Part shown: piece by piece, positions 14,068 to 22,144 of the stretch
Numbering within the stretch: the stretch's first letter is position 1
How the letters are laid out: every line of letters begins with the position of its first letter
DNA from: Thermoplasmatota archaeon
Lineage (GTDB): Archaea > Thermoplasmatota > E2 > DHVEG-1
DNA length: 23,489 nt
Assembly: GCA_022866015.1 (NCBI GenBank)
Contig: JALHTX010000054.1
Coordinates: 1-23,489, forward strand
Direction: 5' to 3'
Notes under the pieces: generated by a model
The model's input: the letters and a program-made list of their open reading frames with translations, nothing else
What the model was told of the DNA's origin: nothing
Database searches by the model: none
Position numbers and translations under genes: made by a program

Positions 14068-15069
14068 TTATTCTAAAGGTATCATTCTTTTACCAAAAAG
14101 AAATCTAAACCAAAAAATAGGCCAAAATATAAACAGTAGTATTAACAAAAATGTTGCAAGTAGTGATATTTTTTCTGTTAGAAAACTCATTAGGGCAACA
14201 GGGATTAAAAGAAGTGCAAGTCCTTCTTGTAATCCTGCATATATAAGCATTTTATCTCTTTCTTTTATAGGTATTGATAGAATTTTAAAAGTTAGATAAA
14301 ACAATATTATTGATATAATTATAAAACAAATCCCTGGAATAGGTAAGTCATAGATAAATATAGAAGTATATCCTAATAAAAATGGTAATGCAGCAATAAT
14401 GATATGTATGAATTTTATTGTAAAAGCATATAAGCCAAAAGATAGAGGGATAAACAATTTTTTATCTGATGCATGTACTCCAAATACTGTGGGTGTGGTT
14501 CTAATACCTAGTTTGGAATCAAATTCTACATCTTTTAAATTTGCTGATATGCCAACGCTGAATAACCATTGCATAAAACCTAGTGCTGAAACAATTATAG
14601 CTAGAGATGAGATGCTGTTGGAAACAGTTAATGCTCCAAATATTCCTAGAGTAAAAACACCTATACTAAGGATATATTCCATTCCAAATAAACGCTTACT
14701 ATACTTGTTATAAAAACCCATACATAAAAATGAAAATAATAAAAATAAAAAAGAAACAAACGAAAAAAGAAACACTAATGCAAGTATTAAAGAAATTATG
14801 AAAGATGAAGTAAATATAAAAAAAGCTGTTTTTTTTGAAATATACCCTGCTGTAAGAGGACGACTAGATACATATTTTGATTTACCATCTATCTCAACAT
14901 CATAATAGTCATTCTGAACAAAACCAAAAATATGAGTTAACAAACCTATAATAAATAATACTGCTAAACGTGAAAAAGATAATTCATTATTAGCTATTGC
15001 TCCAAAAACAGGGGTGAAACCTAAAAAAAGCATCCCATATGGCCGAATAAGCTTAAGATAACTTTTCAT
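14068..15069 (-). CDS. UbiA family prenyltransferase
   Basis: 333 residues with about nine membrane helices. UbiA enzymes transfer prenyl chains in the membrane. The first Asp-rich motif NDYYDVEID lies near residues 53-61 and the second, KDVEFD in NLKDVEFDSKLGIRTTP, near 184-189; both bind the Mg-diphosphate. It could make digeranylgeranylglyceryl phosphate for archaeal lipids, or act on a quinone precursor; the length, longer than typical archaeal lipid enzymes, leaves this open. Start chosen at ATG 15069: a TATA box TTTTTATAAG at 15101-15110 predicts transcription start near 15081, which excludes the upstream ATG at 15096. Confidence 0.9.
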   Translation of the reverse strand: MKSYLKLIRPYGMLFLGFTPVFGAIANNELSFSRLAVLFIIGLLTHIFGFVQNDYYDVEIDGKSKYVSSRPLTAGYISKKTAFFIFTSSFIISLILALVFLFSFVSFLFLLFSFLCMGFYNKYSKRLFGMEYILSIGVFTLGIFGALTVSNSISSLAIIVSALGFMQWLFSVGISANLKDVEFDSKLGIRTTPTVFGVHASDKKLFIPLSFGLYAFTIKFIHIIIAALPFLLGYTSIFIYDLPIPGICFIIISIILFYLTFKILSIPIKERDKMLIYAGLQEGLALLLIPVALMSFLTEKISLLATFLLILLFIFWPIFWFRFLFGKRMIPLE

Positions 15070-15237
15070 TTTTTTTTCTCTGAGTTTTAAAATCATTTAT
15101 TTACTTATAAAAACACCGTATAAATTCAATACAGAGGCTATGCACAATAAATTTATAAGAAACAAAATTCTTTTCCTTTTTTTACTTTCAATTATCCTCA
15201 TAATTTTTATTTAAACTTTGAAATCAGTCCTATTTTT

Positions 15238-15408
15238 ATGTTAGAAAAAAACTGTCCTTATTGTGATAAAAACAAGGGTTTACAAATCACTTATAATAAT
15301 GAATTGGATGGTACTGGTCTACATATTCTTTGTATTGATTGTATAGATGTATTTTTTAAAAATCAGCCACCATCGATAATTTTATATAATAGTAATGATA
15401 AATATTAA
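15238..15408 (+). CDS. small zinc-knuckle protein
   Basis: 56 residues with two CxxC pairs, CPYC (6-9) and CIDC (32-35), spaced like a single C4 zinc site. The segments between are mixed (LQITYNNELDGTGLHIL), and the tail is KNQPPSIILY. A TATA-like TTTATTTAAAC at 15206-15216 lies about 26 nt before the ATG, so a leaderless mRNA is predicted. The TATA box of the downstream RNA candidate lies inside its last codons. Function unknown; small CxxC proteins are common in archaea. Confidence 0.65.
   Translation: MLEKNCPYCDKNKGLQITYNNELDGTGLHILCIDCIDVFFKNQPPSIILYNSNDKY
15381..15389 (+). promoter_or_regulatory. TATA box of the 15410-15535 RNA candidate
   Basis: TTTATATAA, centred 25 nt before 15410, inside the last codons of the zinc-knuckle gene. 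The predicted start is two nucleotides before the closing stem of the RNA. Confidence 0.55.
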
Positions 15409-15409
15409 C

Positions 15410-15535
15410 ATGCCTAGAAAAAAATTGGTGAAGATATTTAGTGTCTATTGCCAGTTTTTGGGGGAGGCCTATTGGAGATATTTAGTATCTACCAATGCCT
15501 CTATTTCTAGGCGATTTGATTTTTTTATTTTTTTC
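15410..15535 (+). ncRNA. candidate structured RNA: closing stem with two homologous bulged hairpins
   Basis: A 9-bp closing stem (15412-15420 with 15504-15512) encloses two hairpins. Hairpin 1 (15421-15458): 11 pairs, one bulged A (15447), then 5 pairs and loop TTTAG. Hairpin 2 (15464-15501): 5 pairs, a 2-nt bulge, 5 pairs, a bulged A (15491), then 5 pairs and the same loop TTTAG. The upper 5-bp stem is AGATA/TGTCT in one and AGATA/TATCT in the other, and the lower stems differ in sequence but still pair. G-U pairs are found on the plus strand only. Linkers are GGGG and TA. A TATA box lies 25 nt upstream and a T-run follows at 15520-15534. No reading frame. I do not recognise an RNA family. 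Confidence 0.6.
15520..15534 (+). terminator. T-run ending the RNA candidate
   Basis: Seven T, one A and seven T, starting 8 nt after the closing stem. Confidence 0.6.
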
Positions 15536-15560
15536 TCCTGTTGAATATAGATATGATAAA

Positions 15561-15626
15561 TGCTTAGAACCATGTCTTATGCACATTATCCCCTGTGTTA
15601 TACGAGTAAAACACCCTTCATAAGCA
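15561..15626. other. two-level hairpin with an alternative pairing
   Basis: CTTATG (15576-15581) pairs with CATAAG (15619-15624) and encloses GTGTT (15595-15599) paired with AACAC (15610-15614). TGCTTA (15561-15566) can instead pair with TAAGCA (15621-15626), so two states exclude each other. All pairs are Watson-Crick and no strand is favoured. The rest of 15627-15841 is A/T-rich leader with TATA-like boxes near 15752 and 15817, probably serving tRNA-Ser. Confidence 0.3.
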
Positions 15627-15841
15627 ATTATCCAACAGATAGAAAACACAATAAACCCTCTGGATATTATTTAATTAATTATTTATACTAAAGATAGATA
15701 CAAAAAATTAAATTGCTTTAGAAATAATATTGATAATATTTGTCAGGATAGTTTTATATACTATTTAAAAAACCTAAAAAGTCATTAAAAATTGTCTAAT
15801 AAAACTATTGCTGACGAAATATTATTTCTCTATCAAAAATT

Positions 15842-15925
15842 GTGGGGATGGCCCAGCCCGGCACGGCGATGGATTGCTAATCCATTGGTCTTACGACCGC
15901 GGGAGTTCGAATCTCCCTCCTCACG
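15842..15925 (+). tRNA. tRNA-Ser(GCT)
   Basis: Acceptor GTGGGGA/TCCTCAC with one G-T pair and discriminator G, as expected for archaeal Ser. D-arm with GCC/GGC, anticodon stem ATGGA/TCCAT with loop TTGCTAA (anticodon GCT), long variable arm GGTCTTACGACC forming its own stem, T-stem GGGAG/CTCCC with loop TTCGAAT. 84 nt, no intron, no encoded CCA. Confidence 0.97.
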
Positions 15926-16044
15926 TAAATTTACAATTTTTATTACATAAAAAATTGATTGACTTATCTTTAAAAATTATTTTATTATTGATAATCAATG
16001 GGCCGAACCTATTACTATTTTTCTTTGTGGAAAACTCATCTATT

Positions 16045-16206
16045 TTATTCTTCTTTTTCATCTTTCTTTTTATCTTCGAACCCTTTTTTTACTCCTTTTC
16101 CAAAACCTTTTACAACTCCCCAACCTTTTTTCCCAATTTTTCCGACTACTTCTCCTGTTTTTTCAGCACCTTCTTCAATTTTACCTTTCTTTTCTTTATC
16201 ATCCAT
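16045..16206 (-). CDS. small Gly/Lys-rich amphipathic protein
   Basis: 53 residues. Charged ends (MDDKEKKGK and DKKKDEKEE) flank a central helix-like run of Gly, Lys and hydrophobic residues with an 11-residue-type repeat (GEVVGKIGKKGWGVVKGFGK). Such peptides can lie on membranes or act in stress protection. GGAG at 16217-16220 is 10 nt before the ATG and the stop is TAA. It fills most of the interval between tRNA-Ser and the isomerase gene. Family not recognised. Confidence 0.7.
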   Translation of the reverse strand: MDDKEKKGKIEEGAEKTGEVVGKIGKKGWGVVKGFGKGVKKGFEDKKKDEKEE

Positions 16207-16402
16207 TGATTATAATCTCCTAAATTTATTTTGCAAATAGTTAGTAAGATAATAAAGTTTTAGTCCTAACATAGGAGCATCCAAATAATCTTTTTTATAC
16301 AAAATTGTTTTAAGATTCACTTTTCTTTTCAAAATCTGGTATATGTTTAATACAATAGTGTTAATTAAAATTATTTTATATTCATAAAATGGTTAGAAAA
16401 GG

Positions 16403-17461
16403 TTATATTTTTGCTAGTTCTTCCTTTAGCTGCTGTATTGCTTCTACTGGTGTTGGATCTATTTTTCTTAGAATTGCTAGATAGCAACTAACATAATCTC
16501 CAAGATACATAGCGTATATCATCTTTGAAAGTCTTTTTTTTGCTATTATTGGTACTTCAATCGTATCTCCTGCTACATCTTCAAAAAGTTTTTTCATGAA
16601 GTTTAAGCGTTTAGTAGTATAAATTGATTCGTTTTCATGATCTCTGAATAGGATGCATATGAATTTTTTGGATACTTCTGAGTTCATTGACCATCCAACT
16701 ATATCGTTGTGGGTGCATTCTGGTACTTCATCGTATCTACAAATTAGTTTGCTGTTTTCATTTAATTGGGTGCACCATCTTTTTGCTATTGGTATGTAAA
16801 AATCCCAGGCATAGACTTGTGGTATTTTATTAAAAAGTTTTCTTGCAAGTTGTTTTGAAAGATTTTTTTCCTCAGGAACCTCTTTTTTATTGTTATTTCT
16901 AAATTCCTCTGCAATTTGTATTGTTTCTTGTATTTCTTGGTTTATATCTTGTTGTAGTAAACCGATTTTTTTTAGGGTATATATAGAACAAAAAAGTATA
17001 TAACCTGTTGCTGTTCGTGGTTGCAGACCTGAAGGTATTTTTATAAAAGGAACTTCTCTTTTTTCACAATATTCTTTTAGTTTTCCACCTGATGAAATAG
17101 CAATTATTTTACAATGTTTTTGAAAAGCATGTTTGAAGGTGCTAAGTGTTTCTTCTGTATTACCGGAATAGCTTTGTGAAAAAACTAATGTGTTTTTATT
17201 TGCCCATTTTGGTAGATCATAATGTCTTGTTATAAAAATTGGGATATCAATTCTATCTCTTAAAAGACTTTGAATGATGTCACCTGAGATAGCAGATGCA
17301 CCCATTCCACTGATTATGATGTTGTCGATTTTGTAAATACTAGTAATGTTTGAGTTTTCTACTATTTTTTCTGCTTCTTTTATTTGTTCAGGAAAGTTTG
17401 CGATATCATTAAGCATACCTGATTTATCGATTTCTTCTATTGTTTTTAGTTCATTTAACAT
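16403..17461 (-). CDS. bifunctional phosphoglucose/phosphomannose isomerase
   Basis: 352 residues, two SIS sugar-isomerase domains. It interconverts glucose-6-phosphate or mannose-6-phosphate with fructose-6-phosphate, feeding glycolysis/gluconeogenesis and glycan precursors. Visible: IIISGMGASAISGDI near 47-61, the phosphate-binding SQSYSGNTEE near 94-103, AISSGGKLKEYCEK near 121-134, the archaeal PGI/PMI signature IPSGLQPRTATGY, and the catalytic region with EVPECTHNDIVGW near 243-255 (Glu, His). A/T-rich DNA at 17482-17490 is about 25 nt before the ATG. Transcribed divergently from metV. Confidence 0.93.
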   Translation of the reverse strand: MLNELKTIEEIDKSGMLNDIANFPEQIKEAEKIVENSNITSIYKIDNIIISGMGASAISGDIIQSLLRDRIDIPIFITRHYDLPKWANKNTLVFSQSYSGNTEETLSTFKHAFQKHCKIIAISSGGKLKEYCEKREVPFIKIPSGLQPRTATGYILFCSIYTLKKIGLLQQDINQEIQETIQIAEEFRNNNKKEVPEEKNLSKQLARKLFNKIPQVYAWDFYIPIAKRWCTQLNENSKLICRYDEVPECTHNDIVGWSMNSEVSKKFICILFRDHENESIYTTKRLNFMKKLFEDVAGDTIEVPIIAKKRLSKMIYAMYLGDYVSCYLAILRKIDPTPVEAIQQLKEELAKI

Positions 17462-17592
17462 AAATATTCATCCAAATTTTTTATTTTTTAAATCTAAGTT
17501 AAACCTGTAAATATGGGGTTGTTATTTAGACGTTTCTCTTTTGATTTTTTTTAGAAAAAATACTTATATTGCAATTTTTTATCTTAAGGATA

Positions 17593-18225
17593 ATGATTGT
17601 AACTAAACAGAAAGATTTGGAAAGTATTATTTGTTTGATTCAAAAAGATCCTGTTTTTATTGTTGGTTGTAGCCAGTGTGCAACTCTTTGTAAAACAGGT
17701 GGTGAAGATGAAATTAAAAAAATGGTTTCTATTCTTAAAGTTAAAAATATTAATGTTACTGGTTGGGTTTTGCTTGATCCTGCGTGTCATTTATTAAATG
17801 ATAAGCGTATTTTAAAAAGTTATAAAGATAAGATTAAAAAAGCAAAAAAAGTTCTTGTCTTAGCATGTGGTAATGGTGTTCAAACTGTTGCAGAGATAAT
17901 AGATAATGCTGAGGTTATACCAGGTCTTGATACACTTTTTTTAGGTGAGATTAAAAGTGTTAAAGAATTTGAAAAAAGATGTAATCTTTGTGGAGAATGC
18001 ATTCAGTATTTATTTGATGGTTTATGCCCCATTTCCCGTTGTCCTAAAAATATGTTAAATGGCCCTTGTGGTGGTTCTAAAAATGGTAAATGTGAGGTTT
18101 CAAAAGATTTAGATTGCATCTGGGAGATTATAATTAATAAACTTGATAAAAAGAAAAAATTGTTTTTGTTGAAAAGAATTGTTGAACCTAAGGATTGGAG
18201 TAAATCATTGGTCATGAAGAGGTGA
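17593..18225 (+). CDS. metV: MetV-like partner of methylenetetrahydrofolate reductase
   Basis: 210 residues. This zinc/iron-sulfur-type protein is found beside MetF in acetogens and other anaerobes and forms part of the reductase complex. The N-terminal half is alpha/beta with GCSQCATLCKTGG (three Cys). The C-terminal half is the cysteine cluster of the MTHFR C-terminal domain: CNLCGEC, then CPISRCPK, then NGPCGGSKNGKCEV and DC. Start chosen at ATG 17593: a TATA-like CTTATATT at 17563-17570 lies 26 nt upstream, giving a leaderless mRNA, whereas the upstream TTG at 17569 would not be transcribed. The stop TGA lies inside the metF Shine-Dalgarno. Confidence 0.88.
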   Translation: MIVTKQKDLESIICLIQKDPVFIVGCSQCATLCKTGGEDEIKKMVSILKVKNINVTGWVLLDPACHLLNDKRILKSYKDKIKKAKKVLVLACGNGVQTVAEIIDNAEVIPGLDTLFLGEIKSVKEFEKRCNLCGECIQYLFDGLCPISRCPKNMLNGPCGGSKNGKCEVSKDLDCIWEIIINKLDKKKKLFLLKRIVEPKDWSKSLVMKR

Positions 18226-18233
18226 GTTTTTTC

Positions 18234-19139
18234 TTGAATTATACTAGTAATCTTGAAAAGGTTTTAAAAACAAAAGGTTTTGCGGTTACTGCTGAGATTG
18301 GTCCACCTAAGGGTTGTGATGCTGAGAAGATAAAAGCAAAAGCTGATTTTTTGATAAATTGTGCGGATGCTTTTAATATAACTGATAATCAAACTGGGGT
18401 TGTTCGTCTTTCTAGTATTGGTGGTAGTGTTATTTTATTAGATATGGGTCTTGAACCTATTATGCAAATGGCTTGTCGTGATCGTAACCGTATAGCGCTT
18501 CAGAGTGATGTTCTTGGTGCTTGTGCTGTTGGTGTTAGAAATATTCTTTTTGTTACTGGTGATCATCAGTGTTTTGGTAATCACCCTAATGCTCGTGGTG
18601 TTTTTGATTTGGATTCTATTCAGCTTATTAAAGTTGTTAAGGATATGCGTGATCATGGTGTTTTTCAGAGTGGTGATGAGATAAAATTTGGTCGTCCTAA
18701 TGTTTTTATTGGTGGTGCTGCAAATCCTTTTGCAGATCCTTTGAGTTTTCGTGTTGATAGATTAGAAAAAAAGATTTTTGCTGGTGTAGATTTTATTCAG
18801 ACTCAGAGTGTTTTTAATCTTGAGCGTTTTAATTGTTGGATGGATGAGGTTCGTTCTCGTGGTTTGGATAAAAAGGTTTTTATTCTTGCGGGTGTAACAC
18901 CTCTTAAGTCTCTTAAGATGTGTGAGAGGATGAAGTTTCATGTTCCTGGTGTTGATATTCCTAATGTGATTTATAATAGGATGAAAAATACTAGTGATCC
19001 TAAGAAGGAAGGTTTTGATATTTCATTGGAGCTTATAAAAGAGATTAAAAAGATTAAAGGTGTTTCTGGCGTTCATATTACTGCTTTGTTTTGGGAGAAT
19101 ATAATTCCTAGTTTAGTTTCAAAAGCAGGACTTTTGTAA
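18234..19139 (+). CDS. metF: methylenetetrahydrofolate reductase
   Basis: 301 residues, TIM-barrel flavoenzyme reducing methylene- to methyl-tetrahydrofolate, the last step of the H4-folate methyl branch (Wood-Ljungdahl pathway or methionine supply). Visible: FAVTAEIGPPKG at the start with the conserved Glu, NITDNQ near 47-52, FVTGDH near 106-111, QTQSVF and ILAGVTPL in the second half. I choose TTG 18234 as start because a near-perfect GAGGTGA lies at 18219-18225, 8 nt upstream; GTG at 18222 would sit inside that site. It overlaps or abuts metV, so the two are coupled. Codons are strikingly T-rich (GGT, GTT, CGT). Confidence 0.93.
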   Translation: MNYTSNLEKVLKTKGFAVTAEIGPPKGCDAEKIKAKADFLINCADAFNITDNQTGVVRLSSIGGSVILLDMGLEPIMQMACRDRNRIALQSDVLGACAVGVRNILFVTGDHQCFGNHPNARGVFDLDSIQLIKVVKDMRDHGVFQSGDEIKFGRPNVFIGGAANPFADPLSFRVDRLEKKIFAGVDFIQTQSVFNLERFNCWMDEVRSRGLDKKVFILAGVTPLKSLKMCERMKFHVPGVDIPNVIYNRMKNTSDPKKEGFDISLELIKEIKKIKGVSGVHITALFWENIIPSLVSKAGLL

Positions 19140-19291
19140 TATATATTATTTTGATTCTCTAAGAAATTCCTAACCTGCTGCTTAAGATAGAAATAAAAAA
19201 TATGAGTATAAGCTGTCTTCTTTTATTTCAATAGGAAAAAAGAAAGAATAATAAATTTTTAATCCAGCTTATATAAATTACATTTGTTGGA

Positions 19292-19873
19292 TTAGTATTT
19301 TATTGAATAATCTGTTCCATAATCTGTAATATTGTTTGGTGCAAAGTCTCTATAGTCAACACTCAAAAAAAGGAGGAAACTGGAAGGAAAACCTAATGCT
19401 GCACTGGCTCTTGTTTTTGTTAAAGCGCTATCCTTTTGCGGATTTCCAATATTAACTTTTAAAATTTTCCAAGTAATTATATTTGTATTAATATCAAAGA
19501 TACCTGAACAATCTGGCATAGTTATCCATTGCCGATGTGTAGCCCTCTGATATACACCGCTTCTAAAAACTTTTTCTTTATAAAAAAATGTATCTAAACC
19601 TGATACATATTTTATTCCATCATAAAACCATGTAACGGAAAATACAGCATTGATTTTTTCATTTAAATTTTTTATTTTCATTACAATAAAAAGATACTCA
19701 GGTTCATCCGATTTTTCATAAAACCAAACCGAATTAATATCTAATTTATCAAAATCTGTATCATCTAATTCATCTATTATTTCTGGGTTTTCTTCATCGC
19801 CAGCCAAAACAGTTGCAGAGAGAGTAGTTGTAATTAACAGCATACAAACCAAAATTCCAAATATTTTCTTCAT
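19292..19873 (-). CDS. secreted protein of unknown function
   Basis: 193 residues. A clear signal peptide (MKKIFGILVCMLLITTTLSA, cleavage probably after ATVLAG). The mature part starts acidic (DDTDFDKLD) and continues with beta-strand-like segments (EYLFIVMKIKNL, AVFSVTWFYDG, NTNIITWKILKV) with conserved-looking Trp residues. GGTGGAG about 9 nt before ATG 19873 fixes the start, and TTTTTAAATA at 19912-19926 is the likely TATA box. The domain resembles the short beta-sandwich proteins common in Thermoplasmatota, but no family is assigned. Confidence 0.78.
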   Translation of the reverse strand: MKKIFGILVCMLLITTTLSATVLAGDEENPEIIDELDDTDFDKLDINSVWFYEKSDEPEYLFIVMKIKNLNEKINAVFSVTWFYDGIKYVSGLDTFFYKEKVFRSGVYQRATHRQWITMPDCSGIFDINTNIITWKILKVNIGNPQKDSALTKTRASAALGFPSSFLLFLSVDYRDFAPNNITDYGTDYSIKY

Positions 19874-19973
19874 AATATTAACTCCACCTCTCAAAGATTC
19901 CCATTTAGCTTGGAGTATTTAAAAACTATGTTAGATGGCATCGTTTAATGACGAATATTGATTAAAACGCTGA

Positions 19974-20396
19974 TTAAATTCCTATATCTTTATTTGATTG
20001 CTTTACTTGTTGTTTTAATTCTTTTTTTCCTTCATATGGTCGAAAAAACAATGTGTACTCATTCTTTGAAATTTTTCTTTTTGTTTTTTTGTGTATTTCA
20101 TCGACCATATCTGCTCTTGAATGTAACTTGTCACAGGTTTCAAAAAAAGTGCAGAAAAAACAATTTTTAATATGTTTTTCCTTAGCACAGGGTCGAACAG
20201 GACACTCATTATCTAAATGATATCCTTCTTGATCACATCCTACACAAGTGATACGTTCCTCAGGAACATCAAAACCAAAATAGTTGTTCCATCCTTTTCT
20301 AATCGTTGTTTTATCAGCTTTTTTCTCAATGTTGTTGACATATGCAGGGCAGAGATCGCATCTGAATCCACAAAATGTTAGAATTTTTTTATTCAT
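19974..20396 (-). CDS. DUF3795-type cysteine-rich protein, second of a pair
   Basis: 140 residues. The pattern CGFRCDLCPAY near the start, CVGCDQEGYHLDNECPVRPCA in the middle and CFFCTFFETCDKL is typical of DUF3795 proteins, thought to bind metal through Cys clusters; function unknown. The last 40 residues are basic. The ATG at 20394-20396 overlaps the stop of the preceding gene (ATGA), so this start is preferred and translation is coupled. Related to its upstream neighbour by gene duplication or shared family. Confidence 0.83.
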   Translation of the reverse strand: MNKKILTFCGFRCDLCPAYVNNIEKKADKTTIRKGWNNYFGFDVPEERITCVGCDQEGYHLDNECPVRPCAKEKHIKNCFFCTFFETCDKLHSRADMVDEIHKKTKRKISKNEYTLFFRPYEGKKELKQQVKQSNKDIGI

Positions 20397-20839
20397 TTTT
20401 CCCACCGATACAGATTTTTCTTTGTTTGTAAAGTCTTAAAATCGCAATTAAAACAAATACCATTATGACAGCATATTGTTCTACCACATTTTTGACATGC
20501 CCATTTTTTCTTTTGTTTTCTGATGAACTTTTGAATACCTTCTTTTTTTATATTTTCAAGGTTTTCAATCATACTCATCCTAAAATATGTTCTATATCGT
20601 TTGTCAAGATCTTTGAGTCTTTTACAAGGAAAATCTTCACATTCAAAACAGTATTTTATTTTATTATTCAGAAGTTTGTCACATCGCTTTTTAATGAAAG
20701 AACACTGCTTATTTCTTATTCTGCAGCCTGAACAGTAAGGTATTCTGATATTTTTTTGTTTAAGATCATTTGTTAAAGCAAGGTAACTACTGCATATACC
20801 ACAGTTCATGCCACATGGTGCAATTAATTCGATTTTCAT
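20393..20839 (-). CDS. DUF3795-type cysteine-rich protein, first of a pair
   Basis: 148 residues, with CGMNCGICSSYLA at the start, CSGCRIRNKQC and CFECEDFPCKRL as in DUF3795, and an additional C-terminal zinc-knuckle (CQKCGRTICCHNGICFNC) that the second protein lacks. A TATA box (TATAAAAAATA, about 20866-20878) predicts a start near 20847, which favours ATG 20839 over the one at 20851. It overlaps the next gene by 4 nt. Biochemical function unknown; the clusters suggest metal or redox sensing. Confidence 0.83.
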   Translation of the reverse strand: MKIELIAPCGMNCGICSSYLALTNDLKQKNIRIPYCSGCRIRNKQCSFIKKRCDKLLNNKIKYCFECEDFPCKRLKDLDKRYRTYFRMSMIENLENIKKEGIQKFIRKQKKKWACQKCGRTICCHNGICFNCDFKTLQTKKNLYRWEK

Positions 20840-20975
20840 AATATTCAACATCAGTTTTATAATTCCTATTTTTTATACGGTTTTATAACATTAATATTCT
20901 AAGGTAGGTTTATTAAACAAATTTTTTACTAATAAACGTGCATCTTAATATCCTCTAATGGACTTTTTTTATGTT

Positions 20976-21722
20976 TTACTTTTTCTGCATTATAAAAAAT
21001 TCATAGCCGAAATAATCTGAATACTTATTATATATTTTTATTTCTTTTTTATATTCTTTAAAGGTTTGCAAAGCAATTTTATTATCATAATATTTTTTCG
21101 TCAATTCGTATATCCTTTTTTCCATAGGAGAATAGTAATTATCAATCCAGGATGATTTTGGAAGTGTAAAATGGGATAGTAAGTTGAAACCTTCATTTTG
21201 AATCAAGGTGATATTGCTTTTTATATCCTTTATATCGGGGTATTCTTCGTTCCAGAATTTTTTTAATAGTTTTGGGAGGTTGGTTAAAAGCAATACAATT
21301 TCTGTTACAACTAGATATCCTTTATTTTTTAGAATTTGATTACATCGTTTTAATCCATTTTGGAATCCCATAAAATAAAGTGCTCCTTCCGACCAAATAA
21401 TATCAAATATCTCGTTGCTGAAATCCATTTCGAGCATTGATTGATTTTTTGTAATTATTCTTTTATCAAATCCTTCCTCGATTGCTTTCTTTTTTAGAAT
21501 ATCTAAAAATGGTTGATAGTTATCTATAGCGATAATTTTTCCTTTTGAAATTCTTGCTAATTCAAGAGTCTGCATACCCTGTCCGCATCCGATATCAAGG
21601 ATAAGGGGTTCAGCTGGTAAATTTTTCAGATATCCAAATGCTTTTCTGGTAAATTTGTTATCGCCAGGTCCACCTCGAGGGAGTCCACAAAATAATTCAT
21701 AGAAATATTGCATATCTTCCAT
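20976..21722 (-). CDS. class I SAM-dependent methyltransferase
   Basis: 248 residues. The Rossmann core shows motif I LILDIGCGQGMQTLE near 40-54, an acidic Asp in AIDNYQP at the end of strand 2, and the post-motif segment DIIWSEGALYFMG near 107-119. The N-terminus MQYFYELFCGLPRGGPGD resembles small-molecule methyltransferases of the UbiE/arsenite type, but no cysteine cluster for arsenite is visible. Methyl acceptor unknown. A/T-rich DNA about 20 nt upstream of ATG 21722 fits a leaderless start. Confidence 0.88.
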   Translation of the reverse strand: MEDMQYFYELFCGLPRGGPGDNKFTRKAFGYLKNLPAEPLILDIGCGQGMQTLELARISKGKIIAIDNYQPFLDILKKKAIEEGFDKRIITKNQSMLEMDFSNEIFDIIWSEGALYFMGFQNGLKRCNQILKNKGYLVVTEIVLLLTNLPKLLKKFWNEEYPDIKDIKSNITLIQNEGFNLLSHFTLPKSSWIDNYYSPMEKRIYELTKKYYDNKIALQTFKEYKKEIKIYNKYSDYFGYEFFIMQKK

Positions 21723-21793
21723 AGTATCACGTTTCTATATTATGACAGGATAAAACAACTCTGAAGTTATATAAATTATTAATTTATTTGGGA

Positions 21794-21974
21794 CTACAAA
21801 AACCTAGTTTTAAAACTTCTTGTAATATATCTAACATACGCAATTATATATCTATTTCCAGTTTTGATTGCAAATATGTATAAACCCGATGAATTATAAT
21901 CTGGGGCATCAAAAAGTGAATTATCTTCAATTAGATTAAAAGGACCTTTTATTTTTAGTATAATTTTTTTTCAT
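21794..21974 (-). pseudogene. GIY-YIG nuclease-like fragment with frameshift
   Basis: After ATG 21972-21974 comes a run of eight A (21964-21971). Removing one A would bring the ATG into frame with a segment reading NSSGLYIFAIKTGNRYIIAYV and then TRSFKTRF before a TAG at 21794-21796. That is the N-terminal half of a GIY-YIG domain (GLY...YI pattern and the basic RSFKTRF motif). The domain's later Arg/Glu/Asn catalytic parts are missing, so the fragment is both frameshifted and truncated. Confidence 0.5.
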
Positions 21975-22072
21975 TTACTTAAAAACCAATTATTTCAAAA
22001 CAACTATCGAGTCTAAATCTCTTTTTCTATATGCTATTTATTAAAACTATTTTTTAATATTAAAGAATAAAC

Positions 22073-22109
22073 AATAATATCATTATAGCTTTGTTTTATT
22101 GATATTATT
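22073..22109 (-). terminator. inverted repeat, probable terminator
   Basis: AATAATATCA (22073-22082) and TGATATTATT (22100-22109) are perfect 10-bp arms with a 17-nt loop, downstream of the 29-residue gene on the minus strand and followed there by T-rich sequence. Confidence 0.4.
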
Positions 22110-22144
22110 CTACGCTTTGCGACGTATTGTCCAAATGTTCTGAT

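Noticed and set aside
15808..16209. Long plus-strand open frame with many Phe residues
   Set aside because: It runs through tRNA-Ser and antisense to the 53-residue gene; the Phe-rich product is what T-rich antisense DNA yields.
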